Positions 15,568 through 23,522 of a stretch of 64,000 bases of DNA are shown piece after piece (position 1 is the stretch's first letter; each line of letters starts with the position of its first letter). Position numbers and translations under genes: made by a program. The DNA is from an uncultured Eggerthella sp. (lineage in GTDB: Bacteria; Actinomycetota; Coriobacteriia; Coriobacteriales; Eggerthellaceae): contig UQNZ01000009.1 in assembly GCA_900542525.1 (NCBI GenBank), positions 1 to 64,000 of the forward strand, written 5' to 3'. A model generated the notes under the pieces. The model saw nothing but the letters and a program-made list of their open reading frames with translations, was not told where the DNA came from and made no database searches.

Positions 15568-16445
15568 CAGAATATCTTACGCACATTGCGCGTGATAGCA
15601 TCGAGCGCATCTTCCCCACGCAACGTGACGATTTCCCGATAGGCTTCTTCGAGCATCGATGCATAGCGCGCTTCAACCGCTTCGGTAGCCTGCTTGCACG
15701 TTTGCGAGCCCTCTGCGCATGCGTCGATGGAGGTCTCTTCGGGCAAATCGGTCTCGATGAGCAAGCGATCTAGCGGAATGGCTTTCGCATATTCTCGTCC
15801 GCGCTTCGTCTGGAGCATGAACGCGTTGACCGAGAAGAAGCAACCCAGATCGCGCGCGCGTTTCAGCTGAGCGCTCGAGCCCGAAAACCAATGGAAGATG
15901 ATCGTATTGTCTTCCAGCAGCTCGTATTCCTCGAGCATATCTATGACCACATCGGCGCCTCGCACGGCGTGGAACGAGAAGACGCGTCCACCCTTAGCTT
16001 CGCCAGCTTCTTTGGCGCCTTCGATGTCTTCGCTAACTGAAGGCGCGGGGCTCTTCTTTGCGGCAGCGAAGATCATGCGCAGCACTTCGATCTGCGCCTG
16101 CTTGGTCTGATCGTCGGTCGCAAAAACGCTCTTGGCAAGCCCATTCTTGCCGAAGTCAAGCCCGACCTCACCGATGTAACGCGCGTTGGCAACGAGGCCA
16201 GGAAGGAGCGCCTTGTCCTCATCGGAGATCTTGCCCTGCGCGACCCACCAAGGGTGAGCGCCCACGCCCACTTTTATCTTCGGGAATGAGACAAGTGTCT
16301 GCTGTGCGAAACGATAGTCGGCAGGACTCACCGTCGTAGAGAAAGCGCCCGCGAAACACTCGGTGAACCATGAGGCGAACGAGGTGACATCTGGCGCAAA
16401 GCTCATATGCGCATGCGCGTCGAAAAACTCATTGCTTTCTGCCAT
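15564..16445 (-). CDS. TatD-family metal-dependent hydrolase
   Basis: TIM-barrel hydrolase of the TatD nuclease family, 293 residues. Metal ligands are visible in order: FDAHAHMS (HxH, residues about 9-13), GEVGLDFGK (Glu), FSFHAVRG (His), FHWFSG (His) and LIETDLPE (Asp). It has an insertion between the second and third blocks (KKSPAPSVSEDIEGAKEAGE) that is not typical. Start ATG 16445 follows AAAGGAG. It overlaps the end of the convergent thiE by 4 nt and is preceded by tcdA on the same strand, with a family C palindrome between them. Expected activity is 3'-5' exonuclease or deoxyribonuclease in DNA quality control; the substrate is not provable from sequence. Confidence 0.88.
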   Translation of the reverse strand: MAESNEFFDAHAHMSFAPDVTSFASWFTECFAGAFSTTVSPADYRFAQQTLVSFPKIKVGVGAHPWWVAQGKISDEDKALLPGLVANARYIGEVGLDFGKNGLAKSVFATDDQTKQAQIEVLRMIFAAAKKSPAPSVSEDIEGAKEAGEAKGGRVFSFHAVRGADVVIDMLEEYELLEDNTIIFHWFSGSSAQLKRARDLGCFFSVNAFMLQTKRGREYAKAIPLDRLLIETDLPEETSIDACAEGSQTCKQATEAVEARYASMLEEAYREIVTLRGEDALDAITRNVRKIFC

Positions 16446-16467
16446 GTCTCTCCTTTATCTGCACCAA

Positions 16468-16500
16468 AAGATGACAAACTACCCGGTCGTTCGTCACCTT
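16468..16500. repeat. Dispersed palindrome family C, copy 2 (contains tcdA stop codon)
   Basis: AAGATGACAAAC ... GTTCGTCACCTT, 33 bp. The TGA stop of tcdA (16496-16494) is supplied by the right arm. Core identical to the other copies. Confidence 0.8.
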
Positions 16501-17261
16501 CCAAGGTCGCGGAGGACTTCGCCGGCGATCATCTGGCCGAAGATCGGCGGTACGAACGATGCCGTGCCCAAGTCCTTGCGCTCAGCGCGCTCCCAATCGC
16601 TACCCATATTGGTGTCGACTGGCTGTTCGCACGAGTAGATGACCTTCAGCTGCTTGATGCCACGCTTGCGCCCCTCTTTGCGCATGATGCGACAGAGCGG
16701 GCAGTTCACCGTGTCATACAGATCGGCGATCTTGAAGCATTCGGGATGGATCTTGTTCGCCCCACCCATGCTACTGATCAGCTTGAACGAGTAGTTCGGC
16801 GCAAGTTCAGCCAATTTGAGCTTCGCCGAGATCGTGTCGATCGCATCGACCACATAGTCCACATCGCGCGCATACTCATCAAGGAAGCTCTTCATCTCCT
16901 CCTGACGCAAGAAGCCGAATACCTTCTTGACCTGCGCTTCGGGGTTGATATCCTTGATCATCGCCTCCATCACATCCACCTTGCGCTTGCCGAGCGTGGA
17001 ATAGAACGCGATGGACTGGCGATTGATATTGCTCTCCTCCACCACATCGCGGTCGAGGATCGTCAGCTTGCCCACACCCCCGCGCGCAAGCGCCTCGATA
17101 CAATTCGATCCCACGCCGCCAATGCCGAGCACGAGCACGTGCGCATTCACGATCGCGCGCAAGGCATCTTCGCCCCACAGGGTCTTGAGCTTCTCATAGC
17201 GAGCAGGTAATTCCTTGTAGTGCGCTTGCGACGTTTCAGGTTGCACGGATGAGCCTTTCAT
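16494..17261 (-). CDS. tcdA: tRNA threonylcarbamoyladenosine dehydratase TcdA (E1-like)
   Basis: ThiF/MoeB-fold ATP-dependent dehydratase that converts t6A37 of tRNA to cyclic ct6A. 255 residues with VLGIGGVGSNCIEALARGGV (ATP site), LTILDRDVVEESNINRQ, GKRKVDVM, DYVVDAIDTISAKL, and NCPLCRIMRKEGRKRG near the C-terminus, all characteristic of the TcdA/CsdL group rather than of ThiF. Start ATG 17261 behind GAGG. The t6A biosynthesis genes tsaB-rimI-tsaD and tsaE are elsewhere in this window (58663-61649), so the substrate of this enzyme is made by neighbours. The C-terminal stop is provided by a palindromic repeat, suggesting the repeat has replaced the native 3' end. Confidence 0.9.
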   Translation of the reverse strand: MKGSSVQPETSQAHYKELPARYEKLKTLWGEDALRAIVNAHVLVLGIGGVGSNCIEALARGGVGKLTILDRDVVEESNINRQSIAFYSTLGKRKVDVMEAMIKDINPEAQVKKVFGFLRQEEMKSFLDEYARDVDYVVDAIDTISAKLKLAELAPNYSFKLISSMGGANKIHPECFKIADLYDTVNCPLCRIMRKEGRKRGIKQLKVIYSCEQPVDTNMGSDWERAERKDLGTASFVPPIFGQMIAGEVLRDLGR

Positions 17262-17479
17262 TCGATCTTCCTCTCATTATAGCGAGCGTGCACGCACCTA
17301 TGCCGAAGGTCAAGTTGCAAGCGGAAAACTAGAACTTAACAGGTTTCTGTCAAAACCCACGCGCTTCCCAGCTGCGCATTCGCTCATGTTAGGTTAAAGA
17401 CGCGCCGAAAACACAGCAATTCGGCTCATGCTGTGGTCTTGGCGTTCGAACGTATCCGCTGCAACAAGGAGGCTTCATC

Positions 17480-18328
17480 ATGCGCCCCATTCATCACACT
17501 AAAGATACCGTCATGATCTTGGACGATATTTCTGAGCTCACTACACCGGCTGAAGGCCCGGTCGTCTCACTCTACCTGCCCACCGAATACAAACGTCTGC
17601 GCACCAATAAAGAGCGCATCGAGATGAAAGACCTCATGAAGGAGGCCAAGCATGAGATCGATGCGAACTACGCCATCCAGCCGAACAACAAGATCCTCGT
17701 TCACCTTGAAGATGTGATCAACGCTCCCGATGAAGAGATCTGGCTGAACGCAGAGGCTAGTGTAGCGCTCTTCGCCGACAAGGATCATGTCTATATCGCG
17801 AACCTCTATCACAAGGTCGATCCGCAGGTGTTCGTCGGCGATAACTGGGAGCTTTCCCCGCTCAAGGGTGATGAATTCCAGCAGTCCAAGTACTACATCT
17901 TGGCTGTTTCTGCCGATCGCTTCGGGCTTATCAAGGGGCTCGGCAACTGCCTTAACCGCATCGATGTTGAAGATGAGGGCGTTGCGAAGCAGTTCGGCGA
18001 ACTCATGCACGATTTCAGCGATGCGCCCGCGCTCGATCACCACATGCTCATGAAGCACCTCAATCCGTATCACGATTATCGCTCGCGCAACGAAGTGTCC
18101 AAGATCGAGGCCGAGAAGTTCTACCGCTACATCAACAAAGTGGTCCAGGATACCTTGCTTCCGGACAATCCCGATCCTGTCATCCTTGCCTGCTTGCCTG
18201 AGCATGAGGCTGAATTCCGTAAGATCGCGACCATTCCGCATCTGATGGATAAGGGCATCGAGAAAGATCCGGGCAGCATGGATTCGAAGGAGCTCGCCAT
18301 CGCCGCATGCAAGATCCTCGAAGCGTAA
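17480..18328 (+). CDS. Release-factor-like (baeRF-type) protein of unknown function
   Basis: 282 residues, start ATG 17480 behind AAGGAGG; an internal ATG at 17513 is the only near alternative. The layout is a short N-terminal segment VVSLYLPTEY, charged helix KERIEMKDLMKEAKHEI, then SVALFADKDHVYIANLYHKVDPQVFVGDN and YYILAVSADRFGLIKGLGN, then a C-terminal domain ILACLPEHEAEFRKI. This ordering resembles the bacterial archaeo-eukaryotic release factor (baeRF) families, in which a first domain of the LYLPT type precedes a YxLAVSxDRxRL strand. The third domain is short and the peptidyl-hydrolysis GGQ motif is absent, as is usual in these bacterial relatives. Possible role in ribosome rescue or stress; this is inference. 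It is a stand-alone gene followed by a strong terminator. Confidence 0.65.
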   Translation: MRPIHHTKDTVMILDDISELTTPAEGPVVSLYLPTEYKRLRTNKERIEMKDLMKEAKHEIDANYAIQPNNKILVHLEDVINAPDEEIWLNAEASVALFADKDHVYIANLYHKVDPQVFVGDNWELSPLKGDEFQQSKYYILAVSADRFGLIKGLGNCLNRIDVEDEGVAKQFGELMHDFSDAPALDHHMLMKHLNPYHDYRSRNEVSKIEAEKFYRYINKVVQDTLLPDNPDPVILACLPEHEAEFRKIATIPHLMDKGIEKDPGSMDSKELAIAACKILEA

Positions 18329-18350
18329 CTGCGCGTCATATGCGCTAACG

Positions 18351-18378
18351 AGAGCCCTCCCCCGAGGGCTCTTTTTTT
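18351..18378 (+). terminator. Rho-independent terminator of the 17480-18328 gene
   Basis: AGAGCCCTC, CCCC loop, GAGGGCTCT and seven T. A textbook intrinsic terminator 22 nt after the stop codon. Confidence 0.92.
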
Positions 18379-18382
18379 GCCT

Positions 18383-18413
18383 GGTGACAAACTACCCGGT
18401 CGTTCGACATCTT
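18383..18413. repeat. Dispersed palindrome family C, copy 3 (at phosphatase stop codon)
   Basis: GGTGACAAAC ... GTTCGACATCTT. Its edge reaches the TAA stop (18414-18412) of the minus-strand phosphatase gene, and it lies 5 nt from the T run of the preceding terminator. Confidence 0.8.
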
Positions 18414-19245
18414 AAAAGAGGTACTTCTCGGCCAGGCGAGCGCGCTTTTCGGGGGTGATGCCGAGTCCTTCTTCCAGGTAAGAATCGAGCGAGCCGTACT
18501 TTTTCTCGGCTGCTTCGCAGGCTGCATTGAGATACCCAGGCTCAGCGGTCAAGAAAGCGAGCAGCGCCTCATCGCCTTTCTTCAGCAGATGCAAGCGCTC
18601 GAAATCGCTCGCAGCACGGCGAAGCTTCTTGCGCGCGAAGATGTTCGTAGCAAGATAGTCTTCCATGATCGTCTCGGGCGGCACACCCAGCGCATGCAAG
18701 ATGAGCAAGCTCGCCAAACCGGTACGATCCTTCCCCTCTGAGCAGTGCCACAGGATCGAGCCCTCTTCCTGCTCAAGCAAGATATCGAAGAACTGCTTAT
18801 ACGCCTTTACTGCCTCATCTCCCAAAAGCGCCACCGGGTAGATATCGCGCACGACTTTATAGGGGTCTTCCTTCATCTGGCTGAATTCTTTCATGAGCGA
18901 ACGAATGTCGTGCTCATGCGTGATGCCGATCGCGCCTTCAGTGAACACCGGAAGATTCACGAACTTCACCTCGGGCATGCGCGAGGTAGGATCAGGCGAC
19001 AGCTCACGTTCCTTGTCGGTACGCAGGTCGATCACCGTACGCAGCTCGTATTCATCGACAAGCACATGGATATCGTGATCGGTGAGCTTCTCGAGCTTGT
19101 CGGAACGAATGAGCTTTCTTGAGCGCACGCGCTGGCCCGTAACCGTTTCCATGCCGCCCTGATCGCGGGTGTTCTCGCTACCCGAAAGCTCGATCAGGCC
19201 GTAATCGGTCATGCCATCTGCTGGTTTAGTTACTTCCGATTCCAT
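18412..19245 (-). CDS. Protein-tyrosine phosphatase (Tyr_phosphatase3 / PTP-like)
   Basis: 277 residues. The phosphate-binding loop C-x5-R is WHCSEGKDRTGLAS (Cys near residue 165). Upstream are the family blocks RDQGGMETVTGQRVRSRKLIRSDKLEKLT and VIDLRTDKERE, which match the bacterial PTPs that also act on phosphoinositides (the MptpB/IphP group). A C-terminal helical region follows. No secretion signal. The start ATG overlaps the stop of the antiporter gene by one base (TAATG), so the two form a translationally coupled unit. That coupling suggests a link between phosphosignalling and cation transport, but the substrate is unknown. Confidence 0.88.
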   Translation of the reverse strand: MESEVTKPADGMTDYGLIELSGSENTRDQGGMETVTGQRVRSRKLIRSDKLEKLTDHDIHVLVDEYELRTVIDLRTDKERELSPDPTSRMPEVKFVNLPVFTEGAIGITHEHDIRSLMKEFSQMKEDPYKVVRDIYPVALLGDEAVKAYKQFFDILLEQEEGSILWHCSEGKDRTGLASLLILHALGVPPETIMEDYLATNIFARKKLRRAASDFERLHLLKKGDEALLAFLTAEPGYLNAACEAAEKKYGSLDSYLEEGLGITPEKRARLAEKYLF

Positions 19246-20831
19246 TATTTCCCCTCTTCCTTGCGCTTTTGCGTCGAAGCATCTTCGCCTTTCGCGATGA
19301 CCTCCAGGTATCCTTCTTCATCATAGGGAGCAGCGGACTCGTTCGTACCCATCTCCTTTTCTGCCTGCTCTGCTTCAGCAACGATCCTCTTAAGTTGATC
19401 CTTGCTCAAGCTCTTCGTCTCTCGATAGCGATCGCGCACTTCCTGAATGAAATAGCGCACATCACGATCGTCGCTGTCTTCATCGTTATGCGCAAGCTGC
19501 GCGAGCAGCGGCTCGATCCGCGCCGCAAGATCGGGATCGTTCTTATCGATGAGACCACGCGCCTTCGCCAGTAAACGTACCAGTTCAGCACGGCTCTTGA
19601 TGATCGTAGAGAGATCGGCCGGCTTGCTCGAAACCTCATGAGCAAGGTCGACCAGGTGCGTGTCGGAGATGCGAATGGTGATCGACGCGAGCGCCGGCAT
19701 GAGGAACACCGTCACCGCGCCCGCACACACGAGCACCGAAGCGATCTCGTTGCTCATCGCACCCGATTGCTGCGCCACCATCGTGACCGCCACGATGATC
19801 GGCAGCGCCGTAGTGCAATAGAGCGCCACCGTGATACGCGCGCTGCGGCTCAGATCGCGCTTGTGCTTGCCCGTAGAAAGCGCGATGAAAACGGGAAGCG
19901 CGCGAATGAGCAGGAGCAACACGATGAAGAACACGAGCAGAAGGGGCCTGTCGCCCACCGCGTGGATGTCGATATTGCTCCCGGAGACGATGAAGAAGAG
20001 CGGGATGAAGAAGCCGAACGCGAGGCCATCGAGCTTGGTCTCGAGGCTCTTGCTCCCCTGCGGAATGATGTAGCGCAAGATAAAGCCTGCCGCGAACGCG
20101 CCGAGCACGATATCGAGATTGAACACCGCCGAGAGCGCGGTGAGCGTGACCATGAGCAGCACCGTCGCACGCACCACGGTCTGCTGAGTGGTTTCAGCCC
20201 CTTCCTGAACCGCCGATGAAATGCGATCCCACTTCTTCAGGCGCGAAGAAAGGATCGCGACCGCCACCGCGATGAGCGCGAACATCACCAGGATGATCAC
20301 GCTCTGAATGGTCGTGCGCGTTGAAAGGAGCAGCGCCATAGCAATGACCGGGCATAATTCACCCCAGGTGCCATACGAGAGCACCGCATTGCCAATGGGG
20401 GTATCCATGAGATTGCGCTCTTTCAGGATGGGAAGCAACGTGCCGAGTGCGGTTGTGGTGAGCGCGATGACCACCGCAAGCCCATCGATGCCATCGAGCG
20501 AGAACTCCGGCCACGCCCATACTACCAACACCGCGATCGCGAACGTGAAGATCCAGGTAACGAACCCCCGTTTTCCCTGATAGTTCGAAAGATTCTTCGG
20601 ATCGATCTCGTAGCCAGCGAGCAAGAACAGAAACCCGAGCCCCAGATCGGAAAGGAGCGAGACCGCATCGCCCACCTGTATCCATCCGAGCAGATGCGGA
20701 CCGCAGATAACGCCAGCGAACAGTAAGAACACCGTTTCAGGGATAAGCTTGTGCGGAATCGCACGCGCCAGCAAGGGCGTGATGCAGGCAAGGAGCGCGA
20801 TGACTGCAAGCGATATGAGCTCGGTTTCCAT
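19245..20831 (-). CDS. CPA2-family cation:proton antiporter
   Basis: 528 residues from ATG 20831 (METELISLAVIALLACITPL); AAGGA 6 nt upstream decides this start over the longer frame to 20945. It has about 12 hydrophobic segments, with family features AGVICGPHLLGWI, FLFLLAGYEID (the Glu/Asp region), LTTTALGTLLPIL and a late SGSNIDIHAVG loop. The C-terminal cytosolic tail of about 140 residues is charged and helical (SKPADLSTIIKSRAELVRLL ... QRKEEGK end) and lacks a recognisable TrkA-N nucleotide-binding domain, unlike KefB/KefC. Likely Na+/H+ or K+/H+ exchange for pH or osmotic control; ion specificity is not readable. Coupled to the downstream phosphatase gene. Confidence 0.88.
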   Translation of the reverse strand: METELISLAVIALLACITPLLARAIPHKLIPETVFLLFAGVICGPHLLGWIQVGDAVSLLSDLGLGFLFLLAGYEIDPKNLSNYQGKRGFVTWIFTFAIAVLVVWAWPEFSLDGIDGLAVVIALTTTALGTLLPILKERNLMDTPIGNAVLSYGTWGELCPVIAMALLLSTRTTIQSVIILVMFALIAVAVAILSSRLKKWDRISSAVQEGAETTQQTVVRATVLLMVTLTALSAVFNLDIVLGAFAAGFILRYIIPQGSKSLETKLDGLAFGFFIPLFFIVSGSNIDIHAVGDRPLLLVFFIVLLLLIRALPVFIALSTGKHKRDLSRSARITVALYCTTALPIIVAVTMVAQQSGAMSNEIASVLVCAGAVTVFLMPALASITIRISDTHLVDLAHEVSSKPADLSTIIKSRAELVRLLAKARGLIDKNDPDLAARIEPLLAQLAHNDEDSDDRDVRYFIQEVRDRYRETKSLSKDQLKRIVAEAEQAEKEMGTNESAAPYDEEGYLEVIAKGEDASTQKRKEEGK

Positions 20832-21017
20832 CTTCGTCCTTCCCTCGTGAAGTTCCATTGTAATCGAGCACGTGTGAAATGTCGGTTCGAGCTGGCGTGA
20901 AAAAACATCCGTAACGCAATTGATGCCGAGTTGTGAGGTTGTCATGGTTTACGCGGTGCAGAAGAACTGTCACGATTGAATCATGCTCGTTCAGTCTGCC
21001 TTCAACGAGGTCTTCGC

Positions 21018-22442
21018 ATGTCATGGCTTTCCAACATAGATAAGAAGCAACTAGCGCTCCACGTGTTCTTCATCTGCCTGGTGGGCGTGGTCTCGGCCTT
21101 CACCTCGATCGTGCTGTGCATCTGCGTCAATACATCCTATCGCCTGAACCAAGAGTACTCGTGGCTCGTGTTCTTACTCCCCGTGCTCGGCATCGCCACG
21201 CTCGCATTCTATAAAGCGATGAAACTCTCATACTTCTACTCGACTGACGACATGGTCATGGAGATGCGCGAGAACAAACCCGTTTCCCCCACGCTTGCGC
21301 CCGCTATTCTCGTGGGAACCTGCCTCTCGACGCTCGGCGGCGGTGCGGTCGGTAAGGAATCGAGTGCGTTTCAGATGGGCGCCTCGATCGGCGAGACCTT
21401 AAGTCGCGCCTTCAAGCTCAAGAACGTCTTCAAGAACAAGCAGGACCGCAACGTCTATGGCTATGCTGCGCTCATGGGCATGTCGGCCACCTTCAGCGCG
21501 CTGTTCTTCGCGCCGCTTGGTGCGGTGTTCCTCGTCTTCGAGCTCACGCACTTCAAGACCTTCAGCCCTGCGCGCTTCATCGCGCTGCTCGTTTCGGCGT
21601 TCATCGCCGCTTCGATCGCCTACCCGTTCGGCATCGGCGATATCATTCCCCGCGTTGCCATCCCCGGCGTTACCCCTGATCTTATGCTGCAGGTCGTGCT
21701 CATCGGCACGCTCGGTGGCATCCTGGGGCGCTTCTTCGGCGCAAGCCTCGCCGCGGTGCGCGCATGGGAACGCAAGCGTTTGAACCACCCCTATATCTCC
21801 GTATTCGTTGTCGGCATCGGCATCACGATCCTCGTCGTCGCTTTCGGCCTGCAGAGCTTCGAAGGCGGCGGCATGAACCTCCTGATGCAAGCTGCATCGG
21901 GATCGATCGGCACATGGGATTTCGCCATCAAAGCGGGGCTCGTGTTCCTTGCGCTCGGCTCGGGCTTCAAGGGGGGCGAGATCATGCCTACCCTCGTTAT
22001 CGGCGGTTTGCTCGGGTGCTCGCTCGGACAGCTCATCAATGTCGATCCCGCCTTCGCGACCGCTATCGGAGTCATGACGTTCTTCGCCGGCATGACGCGC
22101 TGCCCTATCGCTGCCTTCTTCCTTGGCTTCGAGGTGTTCGGTGTCGAGATCATTCCGTTCTTAGCGGTGAGCCTCATCTTCGCCTACGGAGCAAGCCACG
22201 ATTCCGGCTACTACGGCAAGGGCATCAGGCTCAACTTCCACAGCGCACGCCGCAGGCAGCGTCTCGCGAAGCAGTTCATCGAGAACGCGGGCGATGTCGA
22301 TTCAGCCCTAGCAAAACTAGAGGAACAGGCGAACGAGTTCGCTACCGAAAAAGAGCAGGCCGCGCGCAAAGAGGCGCAAGGCAGCGCGCAAGCGAGCGAT
22401 ACCACCAGCAAACCGCCTAACGATGCAGCACCTCATTCATGA
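21018..22442 (+). CDS. ClC-family chloride channel/transporter
   Basis: 474 residues from ATG 21018 (MSWLSNIDKKQLAL), with GAGG about 8 nt upstream; the frame is open to 20976 without a better site. The selectivity regions are recognisable: GGGAVGKESSAFQMGASIG, where the Glu of G-K-E-S occupies the gating-glutamate position, and LGSGFKGGEIMPTLVIGG (GxFxP-like loop, here GGEIMP). Around 10-11 membrane helices. The C-terminal tail (about residues 415-474) is a charged coiled segment rich in Ala/Lys/Glu, without CBS domains. Retention of the gating Glu argues for an H+-coupled exchanger rather than a channel, though Cl- versus F- selectivity cannot be told. It is divergent from the antiporter gene. 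Confidence 0.88.
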   Translation: MSWLSNIDKKQLALHVFFICLVGVVSAFTSIVLCICVNTSYRLNQEYSWLVFLLPVLGIATLAFYKAMKLSYFYSTDDMVMEMRENKPVSPTLAPAILVGTCLSTLGGGAVGKESSAFQMGASIGETLSRAFKLKNVFKNKQDRNVYGYAALMGMSATFSALFFAPLGAVFLVFELTHFKTFSPARFIALLVSAFIAASIAYPFGIGDIIPRVAIPGVTPDLMLQVVLIGTLGGILGRFFGASLAAVRAWERKRLNHPYISVFVVGIGITILVVAFGLQSFEGGGMNLLMQAASGSIGTWDFAIKAGLVFLALGSGFKGGEIMPTLVIGGLLGCSLGQLINVDPAFATAIGVMTFFAGMTRCPIAAFFLGFEVFGVEIIPFLAVSLIFAYGASHDSGYYGKGIRLNFHSARRRQRLAKQFIENAGDVDSALAKLEEQANEFATEKEQAARKEAQGSAQASDTTSKPPNDAAPHS

Positions 22443-22520
22443 TCGTTTTCAGCTTGCCCTAGAATGGTACGCATTGAGCACCCATCCCTTCCAAGGAACC
22501 CGACAAGAAAGGAAGCTCCT

Positions 22521-23096
22521 ATGACCACCCTTTTCGTCAATGCCTGCGCTCACGACGAATCGCGCACGCTCTCTCTTTGCCGCGCCTATCTTGAAGGCAA
22601 TCCCGCCGTTGAAGAAGTGCGTCTCTTCGAACGCAACCTTGCACCTTTCGACTGGAAGATGGTCGAGCAGCGGGTAGCGCTCATAGAGAAAGCCGATTGG
22701 GGCGATTCTATGTTCGACCTCGCGAAACAGTTCGCCGCCGCAGACGAGATCGTTATCGGTACGCCCTATTGGGACCTTTCGTTTCCCGCCGTCCTGAAGA
22801 TCTACATCGAGCACGTGACCGTCAATGGCATCGTGTTCCACTACACCGAAGAGGGAAGGCCCGAAGGACTCTGCAAAGCGAAGCGTCTTGTGTATATCAC
22901 CACGTCAGGCGGTCCTTGCTCGTTCGCGAACTACGGGTTCGAATACCTTCAGGGCATCGCGCACATGTTCGGCATCCCTGAAACGCACTTCATCTCCGCC
23001 GAATTGCTCGATGTGATCGGACAAGATGTCGATGCGATCATGAACGATGCGCTCGCTCGCGTGCGCGACCTCAAGGAAACGCTTCCCGCACTGTAG
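22521..23096 (+). CDS. Flavodoxin-fold NAD(P)H oxidoreductase (azoreductase/quinone reductase-like)
   Basis: 191 residues from ATG 22521 (MTTLFVNACAHDESRT), behind AAAGGAAG; the upstream in-frame codons are not supported. The FMN-dependent flavodoxin-like fold of the AzoR/MdaB type is shown by LFVNACAHDESRTLSL (phosphate-binding loop), EIVIGTPYWDLSFPAVLKIYIEHV (FMN contact, P-x-W-x-x-S-x-P) and VYITTSGGP. Likely a soluble reductase of quinones, azo or nitro compounds with NAD(P)H. A repeat block begins 18 nt after its stop codon. Confidence 0.88.
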   Translation: MTTLFVNACAHDESRTLSLCRAYLEGNPAVEEVRLFERNLAPFDWKMVEQRVALIEKADWGDSMFDLAKQFAAADEIVIGTPYWDLSFPAVLKIYIEHVTVNGIVFHYTEEGRPEGLCKAKRLVYITTSGGPCSFANYGFEYLQGIAHMFGIPETHFISAELLDVIGQDVDAIMNDALARVRDLKETLPAL

Positions 23097-23114
23097 ACTA
23101 GCGCACTTAGCCGT

Positions 23115-23276
23115 CCCAAGGGGCTCTCGCCTGTGAGGCGTTTGGGCCGATCCGCTTTCGCTGTTCGCTTGCCTTAATGAGGCAAGCTCATGCGCTTCGC
23201 TCCTTCGGACAGCCTAATACTAATCAAGTATGCGGACTCAGAATCGCCAAACACCTCGCAGGCTGCGCCCCTTGGG
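23115..23276. ncRNA. Candidate structured RNA / hairpin module (family B, copy 2)
   Basis: Second copy of the rod module, in the convergent gap between the oxidoreductase and CmpB-type genes. Helices: 23115-23124 with 23267-23276 (10 bp); 23129-23133 with 23259-23263; 23135-23138 with 23254-23257; 23140-23145 with 23247-23252; 23148-23151 with 23243-23246; 23152-23155 with 23232-23235; 23160-23167 with 23206-23213; terminal hairpin 23167-23174 with 23180-23187. Compared with copy 1, the third helix, the CGAY/RTCG helix and the terminal hairpin differ in sequence yet still pair. Loops such as CTTCGCTCCTTCG are unchanged. Confidence 0.5.
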
Positions 23277-23311
23277 GCAGCACCAACTCCGAAAGACTGG
23301 CCTCTTATCTG

Positions 23312-23466
23312 CATCAGCGGAGAGGGCAAGGCAACGAGGTGACTCTTCGCCGACTAAATTCGTTTTAATAAAACCCGAGCGAAGCAGCGACGCATGAGCG
23401 AAGCAGCATAAGCTGATTCGCGAACAGGGAAGCGGGGAACCTCGTGCCTTACCCTTTCCGCTAGTG
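23312..23466. repeat. MITE-like palindromic element (family A, copy 2)
   Basis: Begins GCATCAGCGGAGAGGGCAAG and ends CCTTACCCTTTCCGCTAGTG, so the ends pair imperfectly. The interior CGACTAAATTCG ... ACCCGAGCGAAGCAGCGACG is nearly identical to copies 1 and 3. Connected to module B by CTCCGAAAGACTGGCCTCTTATCT. It fills the rest of the gap before the CmpB-type gene; 23467-23522 holds nothing else certain. Confidence 0.7.
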
Positions 23467-23522
23467 TAGATAAGTGGCTCGCGATCTTCGCTGGTTGGAT
23501 ATTTCGGTTGGCTGTTTGTCCT

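Noticed and set aside
18361..18413. Reading palindrome C as the main terminator of the 17480 gene
   Set aside because: A classical hairpin with a seven-T run already lies just before it, so the palindrome is not needed as terminator there.
23097..23522. Degraded insertion sequence with transposase
   Set aside because: No open frame with transposase motifs exists in the block; only palindromic repeats are present.
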